From: Novosphingobium mangrovisedimenti
GTDB lineage: Bacteria > Pseudomonadota > Alphaproteobacteria > Sphingomonadales > Sphingomonadaceae
Reading direction: 5' to 3'
Length of the DNA: 64,000 bases
Assembly (NCBI RefSeq): GCF_025153475.1
Contig: NZ_JANZXA010000008.1
Span: forward strand, 62,001-126,000
The position numbers were made by a program, and so were the translations under genes. The notes beneath the pieces were generated by a model. That model saw only the letters and a program-made list of their open reading frames with translations, made no database searches and was not told the DNA's origin. Of the stretch, positions 52,353 through 60,551 are shown piece after piece; position 1 is the stretch's first letter; every line of letters starts with the position of its first letter.

Positions 52353-53011
52353 TGCACCGCATCGAGTTGCCCGCCTGGGCCATCGAGCGGGGGCGCGGAT
52401 ACAACGCCTTCGACTCGATCGACCCCGCCCGCACCGCGCTGGTCGTGGTCGATATGCAATCGGCCTTCGTCGGCGAAGGCGAAGTTTTCGGCAGCGAAAC
52501 CGCGCGCGCCGTCATCGCACCGATCAACCGGCTGGTCCGGGCCATGCGCAATGCCGATGCGGCAGTGATCTGGACGCGCCAGACTGTCAGCGACGCACCG
52601 CATCTGGCCATGCCGGAATGGCAATACGACATGTCCGATCCGGTGGTGGTTCGCGCGGTGGCAGCCTTGCGCGAGGGCTGCGCTTCGCATGACATCCACC
52701 CGGCCATGGACCGTGGGCGGGACGATCTCGTGCTCGACAAGTTCCGCTATGGCGCCTTTTCCTGCCCTGCCGGCGCTCTGGCGAAAGTTCTGGAACTTCA
52801 CGGGATCGAGATGCTGGTCCTGGTGGGAACGCTGACCAACGTCTGCATCGAATCGACAGCCCGCGAAGCCAACATGCGCGGCTACAAGGTGATCGTTGTG
52901 TCCGATGCCTGCGCCACGGTGACCGACGAGGAACACAATGCCGCGCTGCTCAACCTGCGCCTCAACTTCGCGGATGTGAAAACCGCGGGGGAAGTCATCG
53001 CACTTCTCTGA
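52352..53011 (+). CDS. Second isochorismatase-family cysteine hydrolase
   Basis: 219 aa. The triad is in TALVVVDMQSAFVGE (Asp), LVLDKFRYGAF (Lys) and LVGTLTNVCIEST (Cys). Unlike the first copy at 48616 it has a longer N-terminal stretch (AWAIERGRGYNAFDSIDPAR), similar to ureidoacrylate/peroxyureidoacrylate hydrolases. Cotranscribed with the SDR gene. Specificity unknown. Confidence 0.88.
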   Translation: MHRIELPAWAIERGRGYNAFDSIDPARTALVVVDMQSAFVGEGEVFGSETARAVIAPINRLVRAMRNADAAVIWTRQTVSDAPHLAMPEWQYDMSDPVVVRAVAALREGCASHDIHPAMDRGRDDLVLDKFRYGAFSCPAGALAKVLELHGIEMLVLVGTLTNVCIESTAREANMRGYKVIVVSDACATVTDEEHNAALLNLRLNFADVKTAGEVIALL

Positions 53012-53153
53012 TCACCTTGCGCGATCCTCCTGCCTCCCATAGCGGCACTCGCCCATGCCCCCCGACCCGACGTGCAACGGCGCTAGGAAGCGTGCACCAT
53101 CAGGCCTGGGCGAGTGCCGCATCCCGCTGTGAGGCGGGATTGGGAGCCGGCGC

Positions 53154-54248
53154 TCAGGACAGCAGGCGGGGAACCGAGACCGAATAGACGTCGAAGTGCG
53201 CGTCAGGATGCTCGGCGGCACCGTCGCGCGGGGCCGAACGCACCTGCACGACGCCGTTCTTGCCGAAACCGGACACGACCGGGCGGCCTGCATCGCGGCT
53301 CAGCCACAGGCGCAGCAAATGGCGGCGGCGCTGCGGTTCGGGCCAGTCCCAGAACGTCGTGCGGGCATGAAGCGCGGCGTAGTTGGACAGCCACTGGATG
53401 TCGCCGGGACGAAAGTCCATCTCGATCGCCATGCCTTCCTCGTAGGTAATCTTGTCGAAGAGCTCGAGCACTTCAATCTGCTCGGGCGTCAGCTTGGGCA
53501 CGCCCTCGTATTCCTGCGCGGTAAGAATGTAGAGCGAGCCCGCGTACATCGAGAAGACGCCATCGACGAGGCTGACGATCGGCGAAGTGTAGGTATCGGC
53601 CGGTGCATTGTGGTCCTGCCGGCGCCAGTCCCAGTGGAACGGTTCGAGCAGCAGCGGCGCCAGATCCGGACGGCGCTTGAGAATCTCGTTGTAGATCTGC
53701 GCGCCCGAGACGAGACAGGATGCCCCGCCTTCCTTGGACGGACGCAGGCACATCAGCGCGACGATGTCCGAGCTGTCGGAGTGATAGACAAGCTTGTCGC
53801 GCACCTTGGCGGAAAGCGCGGTGGGATCGTCCATGGTCTTGTCCGAGGTCGCATAGACGTGGTCGATCAGGTCGCCCATCTCGTTCTGACGGATCGGATC
53901 GCCCATGTGCAGGCCAAGGATGTAGTAGATCGCCGAGGACAGCGCATCGGAATAGAGGTGCGTGCGCAACCCGCGCACCAGAACGAAGCCGCGCCCGTAG
54001 TCGACGTCACCGCCCCATACCTTCACCGCATCGGCGCAGGCGACGAGCGGATAGTCCTCGGCCTGAACGGTGCGCAGGTCCGGGTTCTCTTCCAGAAAGC
54101 GTGTGCCCAGTTCCTCGAGCTCGGCGACCTGCTCGGCCGAGAGCATGTAGATCCATTCGCCCGTCTTCTCGAGCTCATCCCCGCGCCATGCGGCAGCCGT
54201 CGTGACAGGCGGGATGGCTTCGAGCGATAGGGCGGGGTTGCTGGACAT
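53154..54248 (-). CDS. Second TauD/TfdA-family dioxygenase
   Basis: 364 aa, longer than TauD and closer to gamma-butyrobetaine-hydroxylase-like members. Iron ligands are in LVYHSDSSD (HxD) and NYAALHARTTFWD (distal His), and RRHLLRLWLS gives the 2-oxoglutarate Arg. The ATG at 54248 follows AGAGGAT; an upstream open frame is not needed. It converges with the isochorismatase gene across 142 bases and probably forms its own transcription unit. Confidence 0.88.
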   Translation of the reverse strand: MSSNPALSLEAIPPVTTAAAWRGDELEKTGEWIYMLSAEQVAELEELGTRFLEENPDLRTVQAEDYPLVACADAVKVWGGDVDYGRGFVLVRGLRTHLYSDALSSAIYYILGLHMGDPIRQNEMGDLIDHVYATSDKTMDDPTALSAKVRDKLVYHSDSSDIVALMCLRPSKEGGASCLVSGAQIYNEILKRRPDLAPLLLEPFHWDWRRQDHNAPADTYTSPIVSLVDGVFSMYAGSLYILTAQEYEGVPKLTPEQIEVLELFDKITYEEGMAIEMDFRPGDIQWLSNYAALHARTTFWDWPEPQRRRHLLRLWLSRDAGRPVVSGFGKNGVVQVRSAPRDGAAEHPDAHFDVYSVSVPRLLS

Positions 54249-54427
54249 GCACTGATCCTCTGTTCGGGAAATCGTTTCCATGCCCGGGACCCTAACGCGT
54301 CCCATGCGCCACGACTTGTCACGCCATGGCTGAAAGGTTTCCCTGAGGCGAACATGCAGGGGCACGCACGGGATGGCGAAGCCTCCCGTGAAGGCCGCAA
54401 AGAGCCCAGGCGCCCGGCCGGATCAGC

Positions 54428-55135
54428 TCAGCTGCACGCCGACTGGTTAGCCGTGCCGGTAACGCCGGGGGTCAGGTTCCTGTCGTCCCTGATGATGAAG
54501 GCGGCCTCGCGGCTGAAGGTCGTGTCACCCACGAAAACGGTGCCGAATAGCGGCTGGTAGTGGAAGTAGACTTCCACGAACATGACGGCCGAGTTGCTGT
54601 TGGCGGTGATCAGGTGCCCCGCCTCTCCCATGCCGGCAAGCGTCGTACCATCGTCAAGACCAGTGCCTTCCGGGCCGTAGCGCGAAGCATGGTCATAGTC
54701 GCCCTTGCAGCGCTGCCAGTGGATGTATTGCTTGCCGGTCGCCGAATCCTTTTCGAGGCTGGACAGGATGATACGCCCCTGTTTCTCGAAATCGAACGCA
54801 TTGCCCTGCACGAGCGCACCCGACATCACCGAGTTGATCTCGGTTTCCGTCACCGTCGGCGTCACCGCGCTGTTGTCGGTCTGGCCCAGACGGGAGGCGT
54901 TGTCCGCCACCGAATTGGCAATCGCGCCAACCTGCGTGTTGACCGTGGCCATATAGGCCATTTCGGTCCCGTAGAGCCCGAGCGTGAGCAGGAGCGGTAG
55001 CGACAGGGCCAGCTCAAGGATCGAAACGCCCCTGCTGTCCGCCAGGAACGACCGGGCGAACGCCCGGGCGCGGCGGCAAGGCTCCGTGGTGTGGCGCATG
55101 ATCGCAGATTTCATCGCATGCTCGCTCAATCGCAT
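54428..55135 (-). CDS. TadE-like pilus assembly protein
   Basis: About 235 aa. After a basic N-terminus comes the TadE pseudopilin-like hydrophobic segment (RGVSILELALSLPLLLTLGL), with the typical Glu at position +5 of the processing region. The remainder is an extracytoplasmic Ser/Thr-rich domain. Its ATG at 55135 overlaps the upstream gene's stop by 10 bases. Last gene of the three-gene Tad cluster. Confidence 0.8.
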   Translation of the reverse strand: MRLSEHAMKSAIMRHTTEPCRRARAFARSFLADSRGVSILELALSLPLLLTLGLYGTEMAYMATVNTQVGAIANSVADNASRLGQTDNSAVTPTVTETEINSVMSGALVQGNAFDFEKQGRIILSSLEKDSATGKQYIHWQRCKGDYDHASRYGPEGTGLDDGTTLAGMGEAGHLITANSNSAVMFVEVYFHYQPLFGTVFVGDTTFSREAAFIIRDDRNLTPGVTGTANQSACS

Positions 55136-55731
55136 GACCCTGCCGCGGAACCGAGGCTGTTCTGCAACGAGAACGGCTGGTTCTTCTTCACGGCGCTGGC
55201 CTCCAGCGTGCGTGTCGCATTGCTGTCGGTGATCCAGGGGATCGGGAAAAGGGGCTTGTAGGTCATCGTCACCGTGTAGACGACGACGTCGTTGGCGCCG
55301 CCGTTGCCGGACTTGCCGACATCGGCGTCCCAACGGCCGTTTTTGTTCTCGTCGGTGTAAGTCTCCGAGTTGTCGCACGTGCCGTTGTTGTTGGTATCGT
55401 TCCAGCTCTCGGGCCGGTCGATATCGGCGAAGTCGTAGTAGCTCTTTCGGCTCGTCGTTACCGTTGCGCCGGGCGCCACCCGCTGGACCATCTCCTCGAC
55501 ATAGGCGTCCTCGGTGGCGGTATCGGCGGTTTCCAGGGCGCTGTTGCGCGCAACGCTCTGCACGGCGCCCTGCAACACGCTCGTGACGTAGGTCATATGC
55601 CCGATGTCGAAGATGCCGAGCAGCAGGATGATCAGCACCGGCCCTGCAAGCGCAAACTCCAGCGCCGTCACGCCCCGCCTGTCGTCGCGGCAGCGCGCGA
55701 ACAGCGCAACGATGCGTTCCCAGCCGGCCAT
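55126..55731 (-). CDS. TadE/TadG-like protein
   Basis: About 201 aa. RRGVTALEFALAGPVLIILL is the TadE-type prepilin-like segment with the conserved Glu. A soluble domain with an Asp/Asn-rich stretch (NDTNNNGTCDNSETYTDENK) that could bind calcium follows. GGAAGGA stands 5 bases before the ATG at 55731; an ATG at 55749 overlaps the upstream stop as ATGA and is an alternative. Central gene of the cluster. Confidence 0.8.
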   Translation of the reverse strand: MAGWERIVALFARCRDDRRGVTALEFALAGPVLIILLLGIFDIGHMTYVTSVLQGAVQSVARNSALETADTATEDAYVEEMVQRVAPGATVTTSRKSYYDFADIDRPESWNDTNNNGTCDNSETYTDENKNGRWDADVGKSGNGGANDVVVYTVTMTYKPLFPIPWITDSNATRTLEASAVKKNQPFSLQNSLGSAAGSCD

Positions 55732-55745
55732 GCCCGTCCTTCCCG

Positions 55746-57713
55746 TCATTGCGTAATTCTCAGCTCGCCGACCTGCTTGGCGATTTCCTGAAAGGCCTCG
55801 TTGAGGTCCGCCGAGTCGCTGGCGGTGAACGAACTGTGGGCGGACGCGCAGGTCGTGAGATCGCTGGAGAGGCCCGACGTGAAGGCGATCACCCAGATGC
55901 GGATACCCTTGTCCTTGATCGCCTCGCATGCCGCCAGAAAGCGCGAGGTGTGGCGCGAGGTGTCGCCGGTACTGCCGTCCGAAGTGACATTGCGGTCCCA
56001 CCATTCGAGGCCCCACGCCTGGTTGATGGCATTGTTCGGCTCCATCACGCCATCGGTCATGAACACGATATGGCGCGACACCTCGCCGCCGTTGGAGGGG
56101 CGATCATTGACAGTGCCGGAAAAGATGCCCTCCGGTGAAAGCAGGCGCCCGCCCCAGATCATGCCGATGTCCAGATAGGTGTTCCCGGTAGCCACCAGCG
56201 AATTGGCGTAGCCGTCGAACTCGCCCTGGGTCATTTCCTCGAGCCCCTGCGCCGCGACGGGACAGGGAGACGATACGGTAACGCCGTAGTCACCCGTGCC
56301 TGTCGTCGCCGTATGGACAGTGCGCCCCCGTGAATCCTCGCCGGTCGTGTAGCGGTTGTAGACGATCTCCGGCCACATCGGCGCCCACTTCGTACTCTCG
56401 TCGCCAACGCTCGGCGCAGTATCGAGATCAAGGTCCAGCGCATCGGACGGGGAAATGCCCGTGAGCGAGGAAAAGCTGAAACTGCTGGCCGACGAGGTCG
56501 ACCGTTCATGGATGCAGCCGTTCCAGGTGGAACTCACGGAAGTAGGATTCCCTCCGGAGGGATCGCCGACGAGCTTCGAAACCGACGTGAAGGTCTTGTA
56601 CGTGCTGGTATCGTACTCGACGGGCTTGTAATCGTAGTGATGGAAGGTACCCACGACATCCGGGCCACCCAGCATAGTGTCCGTACTTACCTTGTCACGC
56701 GTATTATACTTCGCCTGTATTTTATAATACGTGTACCACGATCCACGAATCTTCACATTGTAAGAGACGCACTGAGATGATGTCAGCTGGCGCTGTTCTT
56801 GCGTTGACGTCGTCGTGACCATCTGGTGCCCGGAGCCGTCCGTCGCAGGCGTCGACGTCGATGACGTGGATGAAGACCCATAGTCCGAAAAGCCGCTGGC
56901 GGCGGGAGGCAGATCACTCTCGCAATCGGAGTAGTTTCTGTACCCGTCATTGTAATCAATCCAGTCCGTCGTCTGCAGGTTCTCGTAGGCCGTGTCGGTC
57001 GTGCTCGTCGACGGATCGACATATATCGGCTCGCGCGACGAATAGGTGTGCTTGTCGGTGATGTAATTCGGGTTGAGATCGTACAGCAGATGCCCGACGT
57101 TCACGGTCGTGCTGTAAGGCACGAAACCATAGCGAATGCGGGCATTCGTCCCCGACGTGGCGGACGAAAGCGTCGTGTAGAAGTTCTTCATGGCGTCCTG
57201 CAACGCCTCGAGCCTGGTCTCGCTGTAGGTCAGGTTCCAGCCCATCGATCCGGTGTTGTCGAGCACCATCACGACGTCGGAATTGCCGACGCCCATAGAG
57301 GCTGAACAATTCACGCCAAGCTGGAAGTCGTCGAAGCCGAACAGGCGCATGATGAGCGTGTCGAGCGTCGTCCTGGCGGTACCGTTCACGGTATTGCCGT
57401 TGTCGTCCGAACTGGTGACGAACGAAGTCGAGCGCGTTTCCTGGACGTCGTCGTCGAAATTCGTCGAAAAGAAGTTGGCAGCAGCGGTCTTGGACGCATC
57501 GTCGAAGCCGTTCGTGGAGACCGAGCGACGTCCGGCCAGCACGGCCGCGTCGCAGGCGGACTGCAACTGGTTCTTCGCTCTGTAGGCACGGCTGAGATCG
57601 ACGGCGGAACCGACGATGGTCGCCGCGACGACAGCACCGACCGCTGCCATGGGCAGGATGTTGCCCGCCCGATCGTGGCGCAGGCGCGAGATGAACTTTG
57701 TGATGGTCCGCAT
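55746..57713 (-). CDS. TadG-like protein with von Willebrand factor A domain
   Basis: 655 aa. The N-terminal TadG membrane anchor reads RAGNILPMAAVGAVVAATIV and is followed by the repeat-rich Flp-type region (NQLQSACDAAVLAG). The VWA domain begins VVMVLDNTGSMGWN with the metal-ion-dependent adhesion motif DxTGS and ends near FMTDGVMEPNN. It probably anchors or presents adhesive Tad/Flp structures at the envelope. The main Tad machine genes are not in the window. First gene of the leftward cluster. Confidence 0.85.
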   Translation of the reverse strand: MRTITKFISRLRHDRAGNILPMAAVGAVVAATIVGSAVDLSRAYRAKNQLQSACDAAVLAGRRSVSTNGFDDASKTAAANFFSTNFDDDVQETRSTSFVTSSDDNGNTVNGTARTTLDTLIMRLFGFDDFQLGVNCSASMGVGNSDVVMVLDNTGSMGWNLTYSETRLEALQDAMKNFYTTLSSATSGTNARIRYGFVPYSTTVNVGHLLYDLNPNYITDKHTYSSREPIYVDPSTSTTDTAYENLQTTDWIDYNDGYRNYSDCESDLPPAASGFSDYGSSSTSSTSTPATDGSGHQMVTTTSTQEQRQLTSSQCVSYNVKIRGSWYTYYKIQAKYNTRDKVSTDTMLGGPDVVGTFHHYDYKPVEYDTSTYKTFTSVSKLVGDPSGGNPTSVSSTWNGCIHERSTSSASSFSFSSLTGISPSDALDLDLDTAPSVGDESTKWAPMWPEIVYNRYTTGEDSRGRTVHTATTGTGDYGVTVSSPCPVAAQGLEEMTQGEFDGYANSLVATGNTYLDIGMIWGGRLLSPEGIFSGTVNDRPSNGGEVSRHIVFMTDGVMEPNNAINQAWGLEWWDRNVTSDGSTGDTSRHTSRFLAACEAIKDKGIRIWVIAFTSGLSSDLTTCASAHSSFTASDSADLNEAFQEIAKQVGELRITQ

Positions 57714-57928
57714 CGATTAACTATGCCGCATCCGTCGGAAAGCAGGGGATTTGGACTATCAGTTATCCTTGAAACCTTAAGGAAACCCTCCCTTTAGTGG
57801 CCATATAGGCAGGGACGCGGCTCTCCCACACGAAGACACCCGAAATTAACGATGAATGTATTTCTTTTGTTAGCCCCCTCCCCTGGCGGCACGTGACGAA
57901 GCGGCCGCGGGTGGTCTAGGATCGTGGA

Positions 57929-58414
57929 ATGACCGTTGCGCCGCCCTTGCCCTCCGTCCTGTTCGTCTGCCTCGGCAACATTTGCCGCTCGCCGCTCGCG
58001 GAGGCCGCCTTGCGCCATCATGCCGAGGCGACGGGACTGAACCTGCTGGTCGATTCCGCCGGCACGGGGTCATGGCACATCGGCAACGCCCCCGATCCGC
58101 GGTCGTGCGCCGAAGCCCTGCGCCACGGAATCGACATCGCGTCCTATCGCGCCCGGCAGGTGGAACGAGACGACTTCGCCCGGTTCGACCGCATCATCGC
58201 GCTCGACCGCAAGAACCTCGCCGACTTGCGACGGATCGCGCCGCCGAGCCCGCACGCCGGCCTCTCGCTCCTGCTCGACCATGTTCCGGGCATGACCGGC
58301 CAGGATGTCGTCGATCCCTATTTCGGCGGCCCCGAAGGCTTCGAGGAGACCTGGCGCCAGGTGAGCGAGGCCGCGCGCAATCTCGTCGAGGCGATCCGGC
58401 GGGATTCGCTCTAG
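57929..58414 (+). CDS. Low-molecular-weight protein-tyrosine phosphatase
   Basis: 161 aa. The N-terminal P-loop VLFVCLGNICRSPLAEA carries the C-x5-R active site, and GQDVVDPYFGG the general-acid Asp. The family dephosphorylates tyrosine or arginine phosphates, often of capsule-regulating kinases; no such kinase is in the window. Its stop overlaps by 4 bases the stop of the convergent GNAT gene. Confidence 0.93.
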   Translation: MTVAPPLPSVLFVCLGNICRSPLAEAALRHHAEATGLNLLVDSAGTGSWHIGNAPDPRSCAEALRHGIDIASYRARQVERDDFARFDRIIALDRKNLADLRRIAPPSPHAGLSLLLDHVPGMTGQDVVDPYFGGPEGFEETWRQVSEAARNLVEAIRRDSL

Positions 58415-58998
58415 AAGCGTCGCATCCAGTATTGCATCGGCTTGGCCGTCTGACCCGTTTCGCGGTGGTCCTTCCAGTCGAACCGTGTGACCAGCCCCGA
58501 AACCGGTGCATAGCCCCGCTTGCGCCAGAACCGGTCGAGCGGAACGTAGTCTGCCGGCCGGTCCGGGTGATCCGACGGACGCATGACGGCCGCGAACGTC
58601 GCTGCCGCAGCGCCGCATTTCCTGGCCTGCTCCTCGCGGTGATCGAAGAAGGCATGGCCGATGCCCTGCCCCCGGTATTCGGGCAGCAATACGGATTCCC
58701 CGAAATAGAACAGCCGCGAGACATCGAACCCGCGCATTTCGAAAGGCGCGCGGAATTCGGCTTTCTGCGCGGGCATGGGCGATGCCGTCGCCGCGCCCAC
58801 GATCCTGTCGCCATCGCAGGCGGCAACGAGGATCCCGTCCGGCGCCTCGACGAATTCCCCGAGGTACGCGATCTCGTAGGCGTGATCGCCGTCGTAGAGG
58901 TAGGGCCATTCGGCAAAGACGCTCATGCGCAATGCCGCGAGAGCGTCGACGGCAGCCAGAATCTGCTCTCCGGTCAGAGCTCGGATGACAACGGTCAT
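58411..58998 (-). CDS. GNAT-family N-acetyltransferase
   Basis: 195 aa. The acetyl-CoA site SVLLPEYRGQGIGHAFFDHR with the RGQGIG loop is clear; the preceding LVAACDGDRIVGAATA is the usual beta-strand region. The substrate is unknown. It overlaps the phosphatase gene tail to tail and lies 13 bases downstream of nothing but the MaoC gene end (same strand). Confidence 0.87.
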   Translation of the reverse strand: MTVVIRALTGEQILAAVDALAALRMSVFAEWPYLYDGDHAYEIAYLGEFVEAPDGILVAACDGDRIVGAATASPMPAQKAEFRAPFEMRGFDVSRLFYFGESVLLPEYRGQGIGHAFFDHREEQARKCGAAAATFAAVMRPSDHPDRPADYVPLDRFWRKRGYAPVSGLVTRFDWKDHRETGQTAKPMQYWMRRF

Positions 58999-59011
58999 TT
59001 TCGGGCGATCC

Positions 59012-59479
59012 TCACGTCATGTACATGGCCAGCCATGTGGCAACCAGCGCGGGGCGTTCCTGCCCTTCGATCTCGACGCTTGCCTGTACCGTCTCACGAT
59101 AGCGGCCCGGCTGCGTTTCCTCAATGTCCAGCGTTGTAAAGCGACCGCGAATGCGGTCTCCGACATGAACCGGCGAAAGAAAGCGCACCCCGTCGAGCCC
59201 GTAGTTCATCGCCATCTTCAGCCCGGGACATGGCCGCAGTCCGGCATTCATCCGCATCGGCGACATCAGCGACAGCGTAAGGAAGCCATGGGCGATGGTC
59301 CGCTCCATACCGACTGCGCGGGCGGCATCGCCATCGACGTGCAGGAAATTCCAGTCGCGCGTCACATCGGCAAAGCCCGAAATCATCGCCTGGTCCACCG
59401 TGACCCAGTCGGAAACCGCCGGACATCCGACGACGCTGGCGATCCAGCCGGCGATCGTTTCGTCCCCCTGCTCTCCCAT
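59012..59479 (-). CDS. MaoC-like (R)-specific enoyl-CoA hydratase
   Basis: 155 aa, a single hotdog domain. TRDWNFLHVDGDAAR and RTIAHGFLTLSLM contain the Asp/His catalytic pair of the hydratase-2 motif. Members hydrate (R)-enoyl-CoA or act in polyester and fatty acid metabolism. The stop is 13 bases from the GNAT start, so the two are cotranscribed leftward, opposite purC. Confidence 0.9.
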   Translation of the reverse strand: MGEQGDETIAGWIASVVGCPAVSDWVTVDQAMISGFADVTRDWNFLHVDGDAARAVGMERTIAHGFLTLSLMSPMRMNAGLRPCPGLKMAMNYGLDGVRFLSPVHVGDRIRGRFTTLDIEETQPGRYRETVQASVEIEGQERPALVATWLAMYMT

Positions 59480-59666
59480 CCCGCATTCTCCCCCGTTCTA
59501 ATGCCGCCATCGTGCACAAAAGCGCGGTATCCACCAAGTGCAGAGCGGGTAGTTTGCTTTTGACCCGGCTTGCACTATATGCGCGAGCAATTGCCCCGGC
59601 CCGGAATGTCGCCCGCGACTCCATCGAGCCGGGGTTTGCTCTTTTACCGTTGCAAGGACGAAACCC

Positions 59667-60449
59667 ATGTCCCGTCGCCGCCAGATCTATGAAGGCAAGG
59701 CCAAGATCCTCTACGAAGGTCCCGAGCCCGGCACGCTGATCCAGTACTTCAAGGACGATGCCACTGCGTTCAACGCGCAGAAGAAAGGCACGATCCAGGG
59801 CAAGGGCGTCATCAACAATCGCATCAGCGAGTACGTCTTCACGCGCCTCAACCACATCGGCGTGCCCAACCACTTCATCCGCCGCCTGAACATGCGCGAG
59901 CAGCTGGTGCGGCAGGTGGAAATCATCCCGATCGAGGTGGTGGTGCGCAACGTCGCGGCCGGTTCCATCTCCAAGCGCCTCGGCATTCCCGAGGGCGAGA
60001 TGCTGCCGCACACGCTGATCGAATACTACTACAAGGACGATGCCCTCGGCGATCCGATGATCGCCGAGGAACACATCCGCTGCTTCGGCTGGGCCGGGCA
60101 TGACGAGATGCAGGACATCGCCGACATGGCGATCCGCGTGAACGACTTCATGTGCGGCATGTTCGCGGCGATCAACATCCGCCTGATCGACTTCAAGCTG
60201 GAATTCGGCCGTATCTGGGACGGCGACTTCAGCCGCGTGATCCTGGCCGACGAGATCAGCCCCGACGGCTGCCGCCTGTGGGACATGCACACCGGCGAAA
60301 AGCTCGACAAGGACCGCTTCCGCCGCGATCTGGGCGGCGAGGAAGAAGCCTATCAGGAAGTCGCCCGTCGTCTCGGCCTGCTGCAGGACGACAACGGCCC
60401 GAGCGAGGTCTTCGACCTGTCCAAGCACCGCAAGCTGCGCGGCAAGTAA
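59667..60449 (+). CDS. purC: Phosphoribosylaminoimidazole-succinocarboxamide synthase PurC
   Basis: 260 aa. It begins [15 protein letters not shown] and has the SAICAR synthetase signatures [11 protein letters not shown] and LIDFKLEFG, with [15 protein letters not shown] and a conserved ATP-grasp-like C-terminus. The enzyme joins aspartate to CAIR in purine synthesis. The gene is chromosomal core, has its own upstream region (59480-59666) and ends just before a strong terminator. Confidence 0.97.
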   Translation: MSRRRQIYEGKAKILYEGPEPGTLIQYFKDDATAFNAQKKGTIQGKGVINNRISEYVFTRLNHIGVPNHFIRRLNMREQLVRQVEIIPIEVVVRNVAAGSISKRLGIPEGEMLPHTLIEYYYKDDALGDPMIAEEHIRCFGWAGHDEMQDIADMAIRVNDFMCGMFAAINIRLIDFKLEFGRIWDGDFSRVILADEISPDGCRLWDMHTGEKLDKDRFRRDLGGEEEAYQEVARRLGLLQDDNGPSEVFDLSKHRKLRGK

Positions 60450-60479
60450 GCCCCCACCGGGCACGAAACGAATTGAGCC

Positions 60480-60520
60480 AAGGGGCCGGATCGCGGGCAA
60501 ATGCGATCCGGCCCCTTGTT
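60480..60520 (+). terminator. Strong intrinsic terminator after purC
   Basis: AAGGGGCCGGATCGC (60480-60494) is perfectly complementary to GCGATCCGGCCCCTT (60503-60517), with an 8-base loop and GTT after. The A's before and T's after make it a bidirectional candidate. Confidence 0.9.
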
Positions 60521-60551
60521 ATGTTCGGGCCGCTGGGGCACTCCTGACGCG

